From positions 1 to 43,161 of the forward strand of contig VHBC01000020.1 of assembly GCA_016872115.1 (NCBI GenBank): a stretch of 43,161 nucleotides of DNA. Direction: 5' to 3'. The number at the start of each line of letters is the position of its first letter. The first letter of the stretch is position 1. Shown here one piece after another: positions 17,781 through 27,202 of the stretch. The translations under genes were made by a program, and so were the position numbers. This stretch comes from Sphingomonadales bacterium (lineage in GTDB: Bacteria > Bacteroidota > Bacteroidia > Flavobacteriales_D > Crocinitomicaceae). Under the pieces are notes generated by a model, which had not been told where the DNA came from, made no database searches, and saw only the letters and a list, made by a program, of their open reading frames with translations.

Positions 17781-17796
17781 CAACAAACAAAAATTA

Positions 17797-18273
17797 ATGT
17801 TAGACCGCAAACACATAGAAGAATTAATTGCAGAACGCATCGCCGAGCTTGACAATGGCTTGTACGTTGTAGATTTCCGTATTTCTGCAACCAACGTCAT
17901 ACATGTTGAGCTCGACAAACTCAAAGGCGGTGTAAGTGTTATGGACTGTATGTCGGTATCTCGAAACATTGAACACAACCTAGACCGAGAAAAAACCGAT
18001 TTCGAATTGCATGTGTCCTCTGCTGGTTTAGATAAACCCGTTAGGCACATCAATCAGTTTGCAAAAAATGTGGGTCGCAGTTTCAAGGTTCAGCCTGATG
18101 CTGGAGAGCCTTTTGAAGGAGAGCTCGTTAAAATGGCCGACGATAACCTCGTTTTTAAGCAACGCATTCAAAAACGTGATGAACTAAAAAAGAAAAAAGT
18201 TTGGGTAGAAGAAATCATAGAACTGCCCTACGACCAAATAAAAGAAGCAAAAATTGTAATTTCATTTAAATAA
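17797..18273 (+). CDS. rimP: Ribosome maturation factor RimP
   Basis: RimP binds the 30S subunit during late maturation of the 3' major domain. The protein has 158 residues, the usual length, with an N-terminal alpha/beta domain (LDNGLYVVDFRISATNVIHV). The family hallmark region DCMSVSRNIEHNLDR and FELHVSSAGLDKPV follows, in place of the more common YxLEVSSPGL, and a C-terminal SH3-like domain closes it. It is the first gene of rimP-nusA-infB, an order conserved widely in bacteria, and sits 5 bases before nusA. Expression should depend on the promoter and leader hairpin at 17698-17780. Confidence 0.96.
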   Translation: MLDRKHIEELIAERIAELDNGLYVVDFRISATNVIHVELDKLKGGVSVMDCMSVSRNIEHNLDREKTDFELHVSSAGLDKPVRHINQFAKNVGRSFKVQPDAGEPFEGELVKMADDNLVFKQRIQKRDELKKKKVWVEEIIELPYDQIKEAKIVISFK

Positions 18274-18278
18274 GCCCC

Positions 18279-19514
18279 ATGAACAGTTTGGAACTTGTTG
18301 ACTCATTTTCGGAGTTTAAAGAACTTAAAAATATTGACAAACAAACGATGCAGCACGTCCTAGAAGATGTCTTTCGTGCCATGCTCAAAAAGAAGTTCAA
18401 TACCGATGAACATATCGATATCGTTGTCAATATTGACAAAGGTGACGTTCAAATTTTCTTGAATAAAGAAATTGTCGACGACGGCGAGGTCGAAGACCCA
18501 AATACAGAAATCGCTTATTCTGACGCGATTAAAATTGAGCCAGACTTTGAAATTGGCGAAGAAGTAACAGAAGAATTTAAGTTTGCAGATTTTGGTCGTC
18601 GCAATGTCCTTGCATTGCGTCAAAACCTGATCTCGCGCATCATGGAGCTCGAGAAAGACCAACTTTACAATAAATACAAAGAGCGTATCGGTGAAATCGT
18701 TACCGGAGAAGTCTACCAAGTTTGGAAGAAAGAAATCCTCATTATGGACGACGACAACAACGAACTTATCTTGCCAAAGTCAGAACAAATTCCTTCTGAC
18801 TTCTTCAAAAAAGGCGAGTCTGTTCGTGCGGTAGTAGCCAAAGTAGATATGCGCAATAGCACGCCAGTGATTATTCTTTCACGTACAGCCCCTGAATTCC
18901 TTGAGCGCTTATTTGAACTCGAGGTCCCAGAAGTATTCGATGGCCTCATCACCATCAAGAAAATAGTTCGCGAACCAGGAGAACGCGCTAAGGTTGCCGT
19001 TGAGTCTTACGACGATCGCATTGACCCAGTAGGGGCATGTGTCGGTATGAAAGGGTCACGCATTCATGGTATCGTCCGTGAATTACGCAACGAAAACATT
19101 GATGTCATCAATTTCACGACTAACCAACAACTACTCATTCAACGCGCATTGTCACCAGCAAAAATCACTTCTATGGAAGTGCTCGAAGAAGACAAACGCG
19201 TAAAAGTATACCTCAAACCAGATCAAGTATCATTGGCTATTGGAAAAGGAGGAAACAACATTAAACTCGCTGGAAAACTTTGTGGTTTTGAAATCGATGT
19301 GTACCGCGATGGCGAAGTAGATATCGAAGACGTTGATCTAGAAGAATTTGCAGATGAAATCGATGGTTGGATCATCGACGAACTTAAGGCAATAGGTTGC
19401 GATACCGCAAAATCTGTACTTGAGATTAGCGTAGACGATCTCGTATCACGTACCGATCTAGAAAAAGAAACCATCGAGGAAGTATTCCGTATTTTGAAAG
19501 CGGAATTTGAATAA
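18279..19514 (+). CDS. nusA: Transcription termination/antitermination protein NusA
   Basis: NusA binds RNA polymerase and nascent RNA hairpins, modulating pausing, termination and antitermination. The 411-residue protein has an N-terminal polymerase-binding domain (1 to about 125), an S1 domain (about 130-200, GEIVTGEVYQVWKKEILIM), and KH1 and KH2 (about 230-350) with the GACVGMKGSRI and SLAIGKGGNNI loops. The final region (GCDTAKSVLEISVDDL) is helix-hairpin-helix-like. The longer E. coli-type double acidic repeat is absent, as in other non-enterics. A leader terminator upstream of its operon makes autoregulation plausible. Confidence 0.97.
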   Translation: MNSLELVDSFSEFKELKNIDKQTMQHVLEDVFRAMLKKKFNTDEHIDIVVNIDKGDVQIFLNKEIVDDGEVEDPNTEIAYSDAIKIEPDFEIGEEVTEEFKFADFGRRNVLALRQNLISRIMELEKDQLYNKYKERIGEIVTGEVYQVWKKEILIMDDDNNELILPKSEQIPSDFFKKGESVRAVVAKVDMRNSTPVIILSRTAPEFLERLFELEVPEVFDGLITIKKIVREPGERAKVAVESYDDRIDPVGACVGMKGSRIHGIVRELRNENIDVINFTTNQQLLIQRALSPAKITSMEVLEEDKRVKVYLKPDQVSLAIGKGGNNIKLAGKLCGFEIDVYRDGEVDIEDVDLEEFADEIDGWIIDELKAIGCDTAKSVLEISVDDLVSRTDLEKETIEEVFRILKAEFE

Positions 19515-19547
19515 CTTTAATACCAATACGGAGCGCAACAGTACATT

Positions 19548-22274
19548 ATGGCGGGAAAACCGATTCGTTTAGGAAAAGCAGCAGGTGAATTGAACGTAGG
19601 AATACCGACAATCGTCGAGTTCTTGGGTTCAAAAGGAATTGTCATTGACCCTACTCCAACATCTCGTTTGGAGCAGGAGCACTATGAAATTTTGTGCCAA
19701 GAATTTGCTGCAGACCAAAGTATGAAAGAGCAGTCAAAGGCTGCATTGCGTCGCGAGAAGCGAGAATCTTTGTCTTTGAAAGACAAAGCACCTGAAGAAC
19801 CAAAATCGGCACCTGTAGCCGAGGACGAAGATGACGAAGAAATCAACCTAGAAGAAATCAAGCGTCAAGTTTTAAATGAAGCTGCTACTAAATCACCTGC
19901 TGAGGCCCCAATAGAACAGCCTTTGCCCAAAGACCAAGCCCAAAGTGCCCCTACAGCACCTGAAGCAACTGATAACACTGTGAACGTTGTAGGCAAGATC
20001 GATTTAGATACCATTAACCAACGTACGCGTCCTGACAAACGCAAAGATAAAACCCCTCCAGTTTCAGGTTCTGAGCCAACTAATGAGCCCGTTGCAGCAG
20101 CATCAGCTCCGGTTTCAGAAGCGCCAGCTCATCAAGAAGATCAAGTTGAAAAACCAACTGAAATTGAAACTATTCGTGTCACGCGCCAAGCACTCTCTGG
20201 CCCAACTGTATTGGGTAAGATTGAGCTACCTGTCGAAAAGCCTCGTACGCCAGTTGCGTCATCCTCAGACGATGCCAACTCAAAGCGTAAGCGCAAGCGC
20301 ATCAAGAAAGTAGAGCCTAACAACACGAATACTAATAATTCAGTAAAACCAAAAACCGAAAAAGCTGAAATTTCTGAGCAAGATATCCAAAAAGAAATCA
20401 AGGAAACACTTGCAAGGCTCTCAAATCAAGGAGGAAAGTCCAAAGCTTCCAAGAACCGTCGCCAAAAACGAGACAACTATGCCCAGCGTCGCCAAGAAGA
20501 AATGGCAATGGCTGAGCTAGAAGAAAAAACACTCAAGCTCACTGAATTTGTAACCGTTTCTGAGTTGGCCTCCATGATGAATGTCCAGCCCACTCAAGTC
20601 ATCTCAGTTTGTATGTCTTTGGGTATTTTCGCTTCAATCAATCAAAGATTAGATGCGGAAACCATCCAAATTGTTGCCGATGAATTTGGTTTTGAAACAG
20701 AATTCATTAGTGCAGAATTACAAGATGCAATAACGGTCGTTGAAGATCAACCTGAAGACCTGATTGCCCGCCCTCCAATTATTACGGTCATGGGCCACGT
20801 CGACCACGGTAAAACTTCTTTACTCGACCGTATTCGCAACGCCAACGTTACCGAAGGTGAAGCAGGTGGAATTACTCAGCACATTGGTGCTTATTCGGTT
20901 ACGCTTAAAGATAGTCGCAAAATGACCTTCCTCGATACACCAGGTCACGAAGCCTTTACGGCCATGCGTGCACGTGGTGCGCAGGTAACCGATGTTGCCA
21001 TAATCATTGTTGCTGCCGACGACGACGTCATGCCGCAAACCAAAGAGGCTATTTCACATGCCCAAGCAGCAAATGTCCCAATGATCTTCGCGATCAATAA
21101 AATCGATAAGCCTGGTGCAAACTCTGACCGCATTCGCGAACAGCTTTCTGCTATGAATATCCTCGTTGAGGACTGGGGTGGAAAATACCAAGTACAAGAA
21201 ATTTCGGCCAAACAAAATTTAAATATTGATGCGCTTTTAGATAAAGTTTTACTTGAAGCGGAACTCCTAGATTTAAAGGCTAACCCAGACAAAAATGCCG
21301 TTGGAACCGTTATCGAATCTTCACTTGACAAAGGAAAAGGTTACGTAACCAACATGCTAGTTGAGGCGGGAACCATGCGTATTGGCGATGTCATTTTGGT
21401 AGGCCGTTATTATGGCCGCGTGCGCGCCATGCACGACGAACACGGAGTGGCACTTAAAGAGGCTGGTCCAGCTCAACCCGTTGCTGTACTCGGTATCAAC
21501 GGTGCGCCAAGCGCAGGCGATAAATTCAACGTCTTGGACGACGAAAAAGAGGCGAAGTCTATTGCTCAAAAACGAGAGCAGCTATACCGCGAACAAGGAT
21601 TACGCACCACCAAGCATATTACCCTCGACGAAATTGGCCGTCGTTTGGCTATCGGAGACTTCAAAGAGCTCAATATCATTGTTAAAGGTGATGTCGACGG
21701 TTCAATTGAAGCACTTTCCGACTCTTTACTCAACTTATCAACTGAAGAAATCCAAGTCAATATCGTCCATAAAGGAGTAGGTGCCATCACCGAAGCCGAT
21801 GTCAACTTGGCCTCTGCCTCTGATGCCATCATTGTTGGTTTCCAAGTCAGACCGACTTTACCTGCTCGTAAACTAGCCGAGACCGAACAAATCGATATCC
21901 GTATGTATTCAGTCATTTACAAAGCCATTGAAGAAATCAAGGCAGCTATGGAAGGAATGCTTTCACCTGATATCGAAGAAAAAGTTCTCGGTTCTGCTGA
22001 GGTTCGTGAAACCTTCGAAATCACCAAAGTGGGAACTATTGCTGGATGTTATGTCCTTGATGGCCTCATTAAGCGCAGCTCTAAAGTTCGCCTCATTCGC
22101 GATGGTATCGTTGTGCATTCAGGTATTTTAGGCTCACTCAAACGCTTCAAAGACGACGTTAAAGAAGTCAAAAACAACTATGAATGTGGTTTGAATATTG
22201 ATAAATTCAACGACATTAAAATTGGTGATATCATCGAGGCTTACGAAGAAGTCGAAGTCGCAAGAAAATTATAA
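19548..22274 (+). CDS. infB: Translation initiation factor IF-2
   Basis: IF-2 is the GTPase that places fMet-tRNA on the 30S subunit and promotes subunit joining. It has 908 residues. A short N-terminal IF2N-like domain ([19 protein letters not shown]) is followed by a long disordered linker rich in Lys, Glu, Pro and Ala (about 60-300). A second IF2N domain ([16 protein letters not shown]) comes next, then the G domain beginning near residue 413 with G1 [16 protein letters not shown] and NKID. Domains II, III and IV follow to the C-terminus ([20 protein letters not shown]). It is last in rimP-nusA-infB, 33 bases after nusA. No terminator is seen before the tatA -7 element 26 bases later. Confidence 0.98.
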   Translation: MAGKPIRLGKAAGELNVGIPTIVEFLGSKGIVIDPTPTSRLEQEHYEILCQEFAADQSMKEQSKAALRREKRESLSLKDKAPEEPKSAPVAEDEDDEEINLEEIKRQVLNEAATKSPAEAPIEQPLPKDQAQSAPTAPEATDNTVNVVGKIDLDTINQRTRPDKRKDKTPPVSGSEPTNEPVAAASAPVSEAPAHQEDQVEKPTEIETIRVTRQALSGPTVLGKIELPVEKPRTPVASSSDDANSKRKRKRIKKVEPNNTNTNNSVKPKTEKAEISEQDIQKEIKETLARLSNQGGKSKASKNRRQKRDNYAQRRQEEMAMAELEEKTLKLTEFVTVSELASMMNVQPTQVISVCMSLGIFASINQRLDAETIQIVADEFGFETEFISAELQDAITVVEDQPEDLIARPPIITVMGHVDHGKTSLLDRIRNANVTEGEAGGITQHIGAYSVTLKDSRKMTFLDTPGHEAFTAMRARGAQVTDVAIIIVAADDDVMPQTKEAISHAQAANVPMIFAINKIDKPGANSDRIREQLSAMNILVEDWGGKYQVQEISAKQNLNIDALLDKVLLEAELLDLKANPDKNAVGTVIESSLDKGKGYVTNMLVEAGTMRIGDVILVGRYYGRVRAMHDEHGVALKEAGPAQPVAVLGINGAPSAGDKFNVLDDEKEAKSIAQKREQLYREQGLRTTKHITLDEIGRRLAIGDFKELNIIVKGDVDGSIEALSDSLLNLSTEEIQVNIVHKGVGAITEADVNLASASDAIIVGFQVRPTLPARKLAETEQIDIRMYSVIYKAIEEIKAAMEGMLSPDIEEKVLGSAEVRETFEITKVGTIAGCYVLDGLIKRSSKVRLIRDGIVVHSGILGSLKRFKDDVKEVKNNYECGLNIDKFNDIKIGDIIEAYEEVEVARKL

Positions 22275-22299
22275 TCCCATCTTCAAAGCTTATTTTTAC

Positions 22300-22307
22300 T
22301 AGTTTTG
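22300..22307 (+). promoter_or_regulatory. -7 element before tatA
   Basis: TAGTTTTG fits TAnnTTTG exactly, 23 bases before the tatA ATG. The -33 region has no clear TTG. It would drive the tight tatA to UbiA-like gene run (22330-27902). Confidence 0.5.
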
Positions 22308-22329
22308 TAAGACAACAAATAAAGAAATT

Positions 22330-22515
22330 ATGGGCAAATTCGGACCAACTGAAATCATTCTTATTCTCGTCATCGTATTGTTATTTTTTGGTGGCAAAAA
22401 AATTCCGGAACTCATGCGCGGTTTAGGAAAAGGAATGAAAGAATTCAAAGACGCTTCAAAAGGCGAAGGCGCAGAAGCCAATACTTCTAAAGAAATTTCT
22501 AAAGAAGAAAAATAA
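22330..22515 (+). CDS. tatA: Twin-arginine translocase subunit TatA/TatE
   Basis: TatA forms the pore or membrane-weakening assembly of the Tat system, which exports folded proteins. The 61-residue protein has the standard plan: short N-terminus, one transmembrane helix ([13 protein letters not shown]), the [21 protein letters not shown] hinge and amphipathic helix with the invariant Phe-Gly, and a charged disordered tail. It is on the short side. tatC and tatB are not in the window. ActB carries a Tat-like signal and is a likely client. The gene ends four bases before gatA. Confidence 0.93.
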   Translation: MGKFGPTEIILILVIVLLFFGGKKIPELMRGLGKGMKEFKDASKGEGAEANTSKEISKEEK

Positions 22516-22519
22516 CGGT

Positions 22520-23923
22520 ATGTACCGATCAATAGCAGCTATTCAGGATGCCTTGCATTCTGGTAAAACGGCTTTGGACCTCGTCGAAGAACACTTGGAA
22601 CGCATTGCTGCCCATGCGCATCTCAATGCATTTCTAGAAGTTTTTACCGATTCTGCCCGTGCGCAAGCCCGCTTGGTAGATCAAAAAATTCAAGCAGGTA
22701 CCGCTGGCAAGTTAGCTGGTGTTATTATTGGTATCAAAGACAACATTTGCTATAAAGACCACCGTATATCTGCGAGTTCCAAAATCTTAGAAGGATTCAC
22801 TTCGATATATACCTCTACAGTCTTACAAAGAATCCTAGATCAAGATGCTATTGTCATTGGTCGCCTAAATTGCGATGAATTCGCTATGGGCAGCTCCAAT
22901 GAAAACTCTGCTTTTGGTCCCGTTCAAAATAATTGGAAGTCTAATTATGTACCTGGGGGTTCCTCCGGAGGCAGCGCTGTAGCTGTTGCGGCAAATCTCT
23001 GTACAGTTTCTTTAGGTTCAGATACTGGCGGCTCTGTTCGCCAACCTGCATCCTGGACAGGCATCTTCGGAATCAAGCCAACCTATGGTCGCCTGAGTCG
23101 TTATGGCCTTATTGCTTATGCCTCATCTTTTGATCAAATTGGGTTTTTTACCAATGAACTCCAAGATACACAATTGTTTCTTGAACTCACAGCTGGCGAA
23201 GATAGCTATGATGCCACCAGTTCAAGCAAAACATATCAACCTCGCACAGCGCTACCCGATAAATTAAAAATAGGAGTATTAGCAGAATGTTTGACGCATC
23301 CGGGTTTAGATCCTGAAATTAAATCTAAACTTGACCAAACGCTATCTAATTTAAAAGAACAAGGTCATGAAATAGTTGAAGTGAGTTTTCCTTTCCTCGA
23401 CTACATGGTGCCAACTTATTATGTCTTGACTACAGCCGAGGCCTCATCTAATTTGGCAAGATTTGACGGTGTTCACTTCGGTTACCGTAGCGCCGAGGCA
23501 AAAGGTGTTGAACAAACTTATATAAAGTCGCGTAGTGAAGGCTTTGGCCCTGAGGTACAGCGTCGCATTATGACCGGCACCTTTGTGCTTTCTCATGGCT
23601 ATTATGATGCATACTATACCAAAGCGCAACAAGTTCGCCGCATACTCAAAGACCGAACCCGTTCTTTGCTCACAGAGTGCGATATTTTGCTTTCGCCAAC
23701 TACGCCAAATACAGCTTTTGAATTGAATGCGGTCAAAGACCCTATTCAAATGTACCTGCAAGATATTTTTACAGTGCATGCCAATCTAACAGGAAATCCA
23801 GCCTTAAGCCTTCCTTTTGGTGTACACTCCAATGGCCTGCCTTTTGGCATTCAACTGATGGCAAGAGATTTTGAAGAAGACCTTCTTTTTCATGCCGCTG
23901 CCAAACTCCAAGCCGCACTATGA
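22520..23923 (+). CDS. gatA: Glu-tRNA(Gln)/Asp-tRNA(Asn) amidotransferase subunit A
   Basis: GatA hydrolyses glutamine and channels ammonia to GatB for transamidation of mischarged Glu-tRNA(Gln) or Asp-tRNA(Asn). It has 467 residues of the amidase-signature family. The Ser-cisSer-Lys triad is intact: Lys73 in GIKDN, cis-Ser148 in PGGSSGGS, nucleophile Ser172 in SDTGGSVRQP. The RLNCDEFAMGSSNENSAFG segment is specific to GatA rather than general amidases. gatB and gatC are elsewhere. It overlaps the next gene by four bases (ATGA), so the two are probably translationally coupled despite unrelated functions. Confidence 0.96.
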   Translation: MYRSIAAIQDALHSGKTALDLVEEHLERIAAHAHLNAFLEVFTDSARAQARLVDQKIQAGTAGKLAGVIIGIKDNICYKDHRISASSKILEGFTSIYTSTVLQRILDQDAIVIGRLNCDEFAMGSSNENSAFGPVQNNWKSNYVPGGSSGGSAVAVAANLCTVSLGSDTGGSVRQPASWTGIFGIKPTYGRLSRYGLIAYASSFDQIGFFTNELQDTQLFLELTAGEDSYDATSSSKTYQPRTALPDKLKIGVLAECLTHPGLDPEIKSKLDQTLSNLKEQGHEIVEVSFPFLDYMVPTYYVLTTAEASSNLARFDGVHFGYRSAEAKGVEQTYIKSRSEGFGPEVQRRIMTGTFVLSHGYYDAYYTKAQQVRRILKDRTRSLLTECDILLSPTTPNTAFELNAVKDPIQMYLQDIFTVHANLTGNPALSLPFGVHSNGLPFGIQLMARDFEEDLLFHAAAKLQAAL

Positions 23924-25461
23924 GAAATTGGATTTGGTTAGTAGTCTTTTGGTTTACTTCAAATGCTTTGATAGCACAGAAGCCACCTCATCTTGTGCGT
24001 CCTTCAGATTCTCTCGATCCAGACCCCTTCGTAAATACCGTGCAGCAAAGTTTGCGTTTATTTTACGCTGACTACGCCAATTCAAATAAGTACGATTCCA
24101 TTATTACGGCACTGAATTATGCACCAGGTCAGATCCCGACGTTTTCAGACTCGGTAATTTGCGCACGTTTGGCCAAAATGAATGAACTCACGCCTTTTCA
24201 GCTTGATTGTAACCAAGCAACCCTCTCCACAATCAAGTTCTTTGCAGCGCAGCGCCGCGGTTTTATTCGTGTAGCCTTGGGCCGCTCTGCGCTTTATTTC
24301 GATTTATTTGAGGAAAAACTAACAGAATACGGTTTGCCTCTTGAACTGCGCTATTTATCTGTCATTGAAAGCGGCCTTAGACCGCAAGTGAAGTCTAGAG
24401 CTGGGGCCCTTGGTTTGTGGCAATTCATGTACAAAACAGGACTTTATTTTGGTCTAGAGGAGAATTCATATATCGATGAGCGCATGGATCCAGAAAAGGC
24501 TACAGATGCTGCATGCCGTTACCTCAAACAACTTTATGGCATCTATGGCGATTGGAATTTGGCTTTAGCGGCATACAATGCAGGGCCAGGAAATGTGAAC
24601 AATGCCATTCGCCGCTCTGGAGGTAAATCGACGTATTGGGAGGTTCGTCCGTTCTTACCAGCTGAAACCCAAGGATACGTACCTAATTTTATTGCTGCGG
24701 CCTACATGATGACCTACCATGCCGAATACAATATTATTCCAATGGAGGCAAAAATTCACAACGCTCAGCTCGATACCATGTGTATCAAGAGTGGGGTACA
24801 TATGCAGACGATTTCCAAGTTGGTAGACTGGGATCTCGCAGAAATTCAAAGCCTCAATCCGGTTTACAAAACGACGTTTGTCCCTAAAATGACACCAACT
24901 AGGTGCATCACAGGGCCAATGGAAAAAATCGGTTTATTAGTTAGTTTTGAAGATTCCCTATACAGCTTGGAAGAGGCGCTTTACCACCCCAAACCAGTTG
25001 TCGTTCCCCCACCCTCCACCCCCCAAGACACCACCATACAAGCACACCCCCAAGACAGCATTATCGCTTCCGTTTCTATTGCTGATACCCTCAGTGCTGG
25101 AACGCAGAATGCCAATAATTTGCAATACCACAAAGTAAAAAGTGGAGAAAATCTGAGGCAAATCGCCTTGCGCTATGGTGTGAGTATCGAACAACTCATG
25201 GAATGGAACGCCTTGCGTACGACCAACATCTATGTCGGTCAGAAACTCACTATTTACAGTGGCCAACAAACCGTTGTTCAACAGCAAACCACCCCTGCGC
25301 CACCTCCACCACCTGTCAAAAAATATTACACAGTTCGGCCCGGCGATACCTTTGGAAGAATTGCGCAACGCCACAACCTCACCCAAGCCCAATTACAAAA
25401 GCTCAATCCCGGAGTACGGATCAATAGCATTGCTATTGGTCAACGGATCCGCGTAAAATAG
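23920..25461 (+). CDS. MltD-like lytic transglycosylase with two LysM domains
   Basis: A 513-residue secreted peptidoglycan lytic transglycosylase, cleaving MurNAc-GlcNAc bonds with 1,6-anhydro product formation. A signal peptide (about 1-20) comes first. The SLT catalytic domain lies around residues 137-250, with the catalytic Glu150 in LSVIESG, then SRAGALGLWQFM and ALAAYNAGPGNV. A Pro-rich linker follows (about 360-375, interrupted again near 455-465). Two LysM glycan-binding repeats are at about 404-448 (YHKVKSGENLRQIALRYGVS) and 467-512 (YYTVRPGDTFGRIAQRHNL). It overlaps gatA by four bases and lies six bases before a glycosyltransferase. Confidence 0.93.
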   Translation: MRNWIWLVVFWFTSNALIAQKPPHLVRPSDSLDPDPFVNTVQQSLRLFYADYANSNKYDSIITALNYAPGQIPTFSDSVICARLAKMNELTPFQLDCNQATLSTIKFFAAQRRGFIRVALGRSALYFDLFEEKLTEYGLPLELRYLSVIESGLRPQVKSRAGALGLWQFMYKTGLYFGLEENSYIDERMDPEKATDAACRYLKQLYGIYGDWNLALAAYNAGPGNVNNAIRRSGGKSTYWEVRPFLPAETQGYVPNFIAAAYMMTYHAEYNIIPMEAKIHNAQLDTMCIKSGVHMQTISKLVDWDLAEIQSLNPVYKTTFVPKMTPTRCITGPMEKIGLLVSFEDSLYSLEEALYHPKPVVVPPPSTPQDTTIQAHPQDSIIASVSIADTLSAGTQNANNLQYHKVKSGENLRQIALRYGVSIEQLMEWNALRTTNIYVGQKLTIYSGQQTVVQQQTTPAPPPPPVKKYYTVRPGDTFGRIAQRHNLTQAQLQKLNPGVRINSIAIGQRIRVK

Positions 25462-25467
25462 TTTCAA

Positions 25468-26223
25468 ATGAAACTTTCAGGCGTCATTATTACCTACAAC
25501 GAAGAACGCAACATTGGTCGCTGCCTGTCTTCCTTGAAAGATATTTGTGATGAAATCTTGGTGCTCGACTCATTCTCTATGGATCAAACCGAGGCCATCT
25601 GCCGAACTTATGGTGTACGTTTTGAGCAGCATCCTTTTGAGGGCCACATTCAGCAAAAAAATGAAGCCTTGCGTCGAGCCACACACGATTGGGTATTGTC
25701 TTTGGATGCCGACGAAGCCTTGAGCCCTGAGCTCAAGGATGCCATCTTGGCACTCAAAGAAAATACGCCACAGCATCAAGGTTATTCCATGAATAGACTA
25801 ACAAATTATTGTGGCAAGTGGATTCACCACAGCGGTTGGTATCCCGACGTGAAACTCAGGTTGGTTTACAAAGCCGGAGCATATTGGGGAGGGATCAATC
25901 CGCATGATCAACTGTTTGTAAAAGACAATAGAGCCCTCCAACATTTAACAGGCGACCTCCTGCATTATTCTTATTATACCAAAGCTGACCACTTCAAGCA
26001 AATTACCTACTTTTCTGAAATTGCCGCAAAGGAATTATTTGCCCGACAAATAAAGAGTTCCATACCCCTCATCATTTTAAAGGTGTTGGCTCAATTTATG
26101 AAGTCGTATTGGATTAAACTGGGATTTTTAGATGGTCTTGCTGGCTGGCATATTGCCACCAGAAGCGCCTATGCCACTTATCTAAAGTATACGTTATTAA
26201 GAAAACTTTGGCAGCATGCTTGA
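25468..26223 (+). CDS. Family 2 glycosyltransferase (WaaE/KdtX-like)
   Basis: A 251-residue GT-A fold glycosyltransferase of family 2. It starts with the nucleotide-sugar strand LSGVIITYNEERNI and has the metal-binding DAD at 80-82 (SLDADEALSP), with a QKNEALRRATHDWVL segment before it. The overall length and sequence pattern resemble the LPS core glucosyltransferase group WaaE/KdtX, but the donor and acceptor cannot be read from sequence. It is cytosolic or loosely membrane-associated. Its stop codon overlaps the start of the family 9 glycosyltransferase by eight bases, which fits a shared LPS or surface-glycan pathway. Confidence 0.9.
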   Translation: MKLSGVIITYNEERNIGRCLSSLKDICDEILVLDSFSMDQTEAICRTYGVRFEQHPFEGHIQQKNEALRRATHDWVLSLDADEALSPELKDAILALKENTPQHQGYSMNRLTNYCGKWIHHSGWYPDVKLRLVYKAGAYWGGINPHDQLFVKDNRALQHLTGDLLHYSYYTKADHFKQITYFSEIAAKELFARQIKSSIPLIILKVLAQFMKSYWIKLGFLDGLAGWHIATRSAYATYLKYTLLRKLWQHA

Positions 26224-27202
26224 GCCAAAAAAAATACTCATCAGCAGACCTGATGCGATTGGTGATGTCTGCCTGACAATGCCGGTTTGTATGGCTTTGC
26301 GTGCGAAATTTCCTAACGCACAGTTGGTTTATTTGTGTAGGGCTTACACAAAGGAGGTTGTTGCTTGTTTTGAGCCCATTGATGCCTTGCTTACAATAGA
26401 AGAACTCGAACAAGCCTCTCAATTAACCCGCCTTGAATTACTTGGAAAATACGACGTAGTGATTCATCTTTTTCCAAATAAAGTCGTTGCCAAATGGTGC
26501 AAAGAGGCTGCGGTCAAGATGAGGATAGGCACGGCTCACCGCTTCTTTCATTTCTATACGTGCAATGTGCGTCCGCGCTTTACGAGAAAACACTCTGAGC
26601 TGCACGAGTCACAATTAAATTTCAAATTATTAGACCCCCTTGGTATTCAAGCAATTCCAAGTTTGGATCAAATCAATCAGCATATAGCTTTTCAACCTCA
26701 TGAAACCCAAAGGCCTTCTGAATTTAAAAAGGAAGACCAAATCATCTTACTGCATCCGAAATCAAATGCGAGTGGGGTAGAGTATCCAATTGAAAAATAC
26801 ATAGAACTTTCTGAAATACTGGCTCAGAAAGGCTACACGATTTATTTTACCGGTACCGAGAAGGAAGGTGTGTTATTCAGAAATCAAATTCCAAAAGTTG
26901 CTAATATTCACGATGCAACAGGTCAGTGGGATTTACAAACATTTATCGGGGTAATTGCGCGTTCAAAAGCACTAGTGGCTTGTTCTACCGGCCCCTATCA
27001 TCTTGCGGGTCTTACTGGTGTAAAAGCAGTTGGTCTATTTTCACAAAGAAAACCTATTCATCCTGGACGTTGGGCAGCATTGGGTTTAAATTCATTTGCA
27101 TTAACCTCAAATGGTACATGTGTCGCTTGTGCTTCAGGTAAAGATTGCAAGTGTATAGAAGAAATTTCCACTCACGATATTATTCATGCAATTGAAAAAT
27201 AG
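26216..27202 (+). CDS. Family 9 glycosyltransferase (LPS heptosyltransferase-like)
   Basis: A 328-residue GT-B fold protein of family 9 (ADP-heptose:LPS heptosyltransferase type). Visible signatures are the N-terminal ILISRPDAIGDVCLTMPV loop, the C-terminal donor-site region STGPYHLAGLTGVKAVGLF, and a GTEKEG loop. The C-terminal tail has a Cys cluster (CVACASGKDCKC). The substrate may be a heptose or another sugar of the lipid A-linked core. It overlaps the previous gene by 8 bases and the next by 17, so the three are likely expressed and translated together. Confidence 0.9.
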   Translation: MLEPKKILISRPDAIGDVCLTMPVCMALRAKFPNAQLVYLCRAYTKEVVACFEPIDALLTIEELEQASQLTRLELLGKYDVVIHLFPNKVVAKWCKEAAVKMRIGTAHRFFHFYTCNVRPRFTRKHSELHESQLNFKLLDPLGIQAIPSLDQINQHIAFQPHETQRPSEFKKEDQIILLHPKSNASGVEYPIEKYIELSEILAQKGYTIYFTGTEKEGVLFRNQIPKVANIHDATGQWDLQTFIGVIARSKALVACSTGPYHLAGLTGVKAVGLFSQRKPIHPGRWAALGLNSFALTSNGTCVACASGKDCKCIEEISTHDIIHAIEK

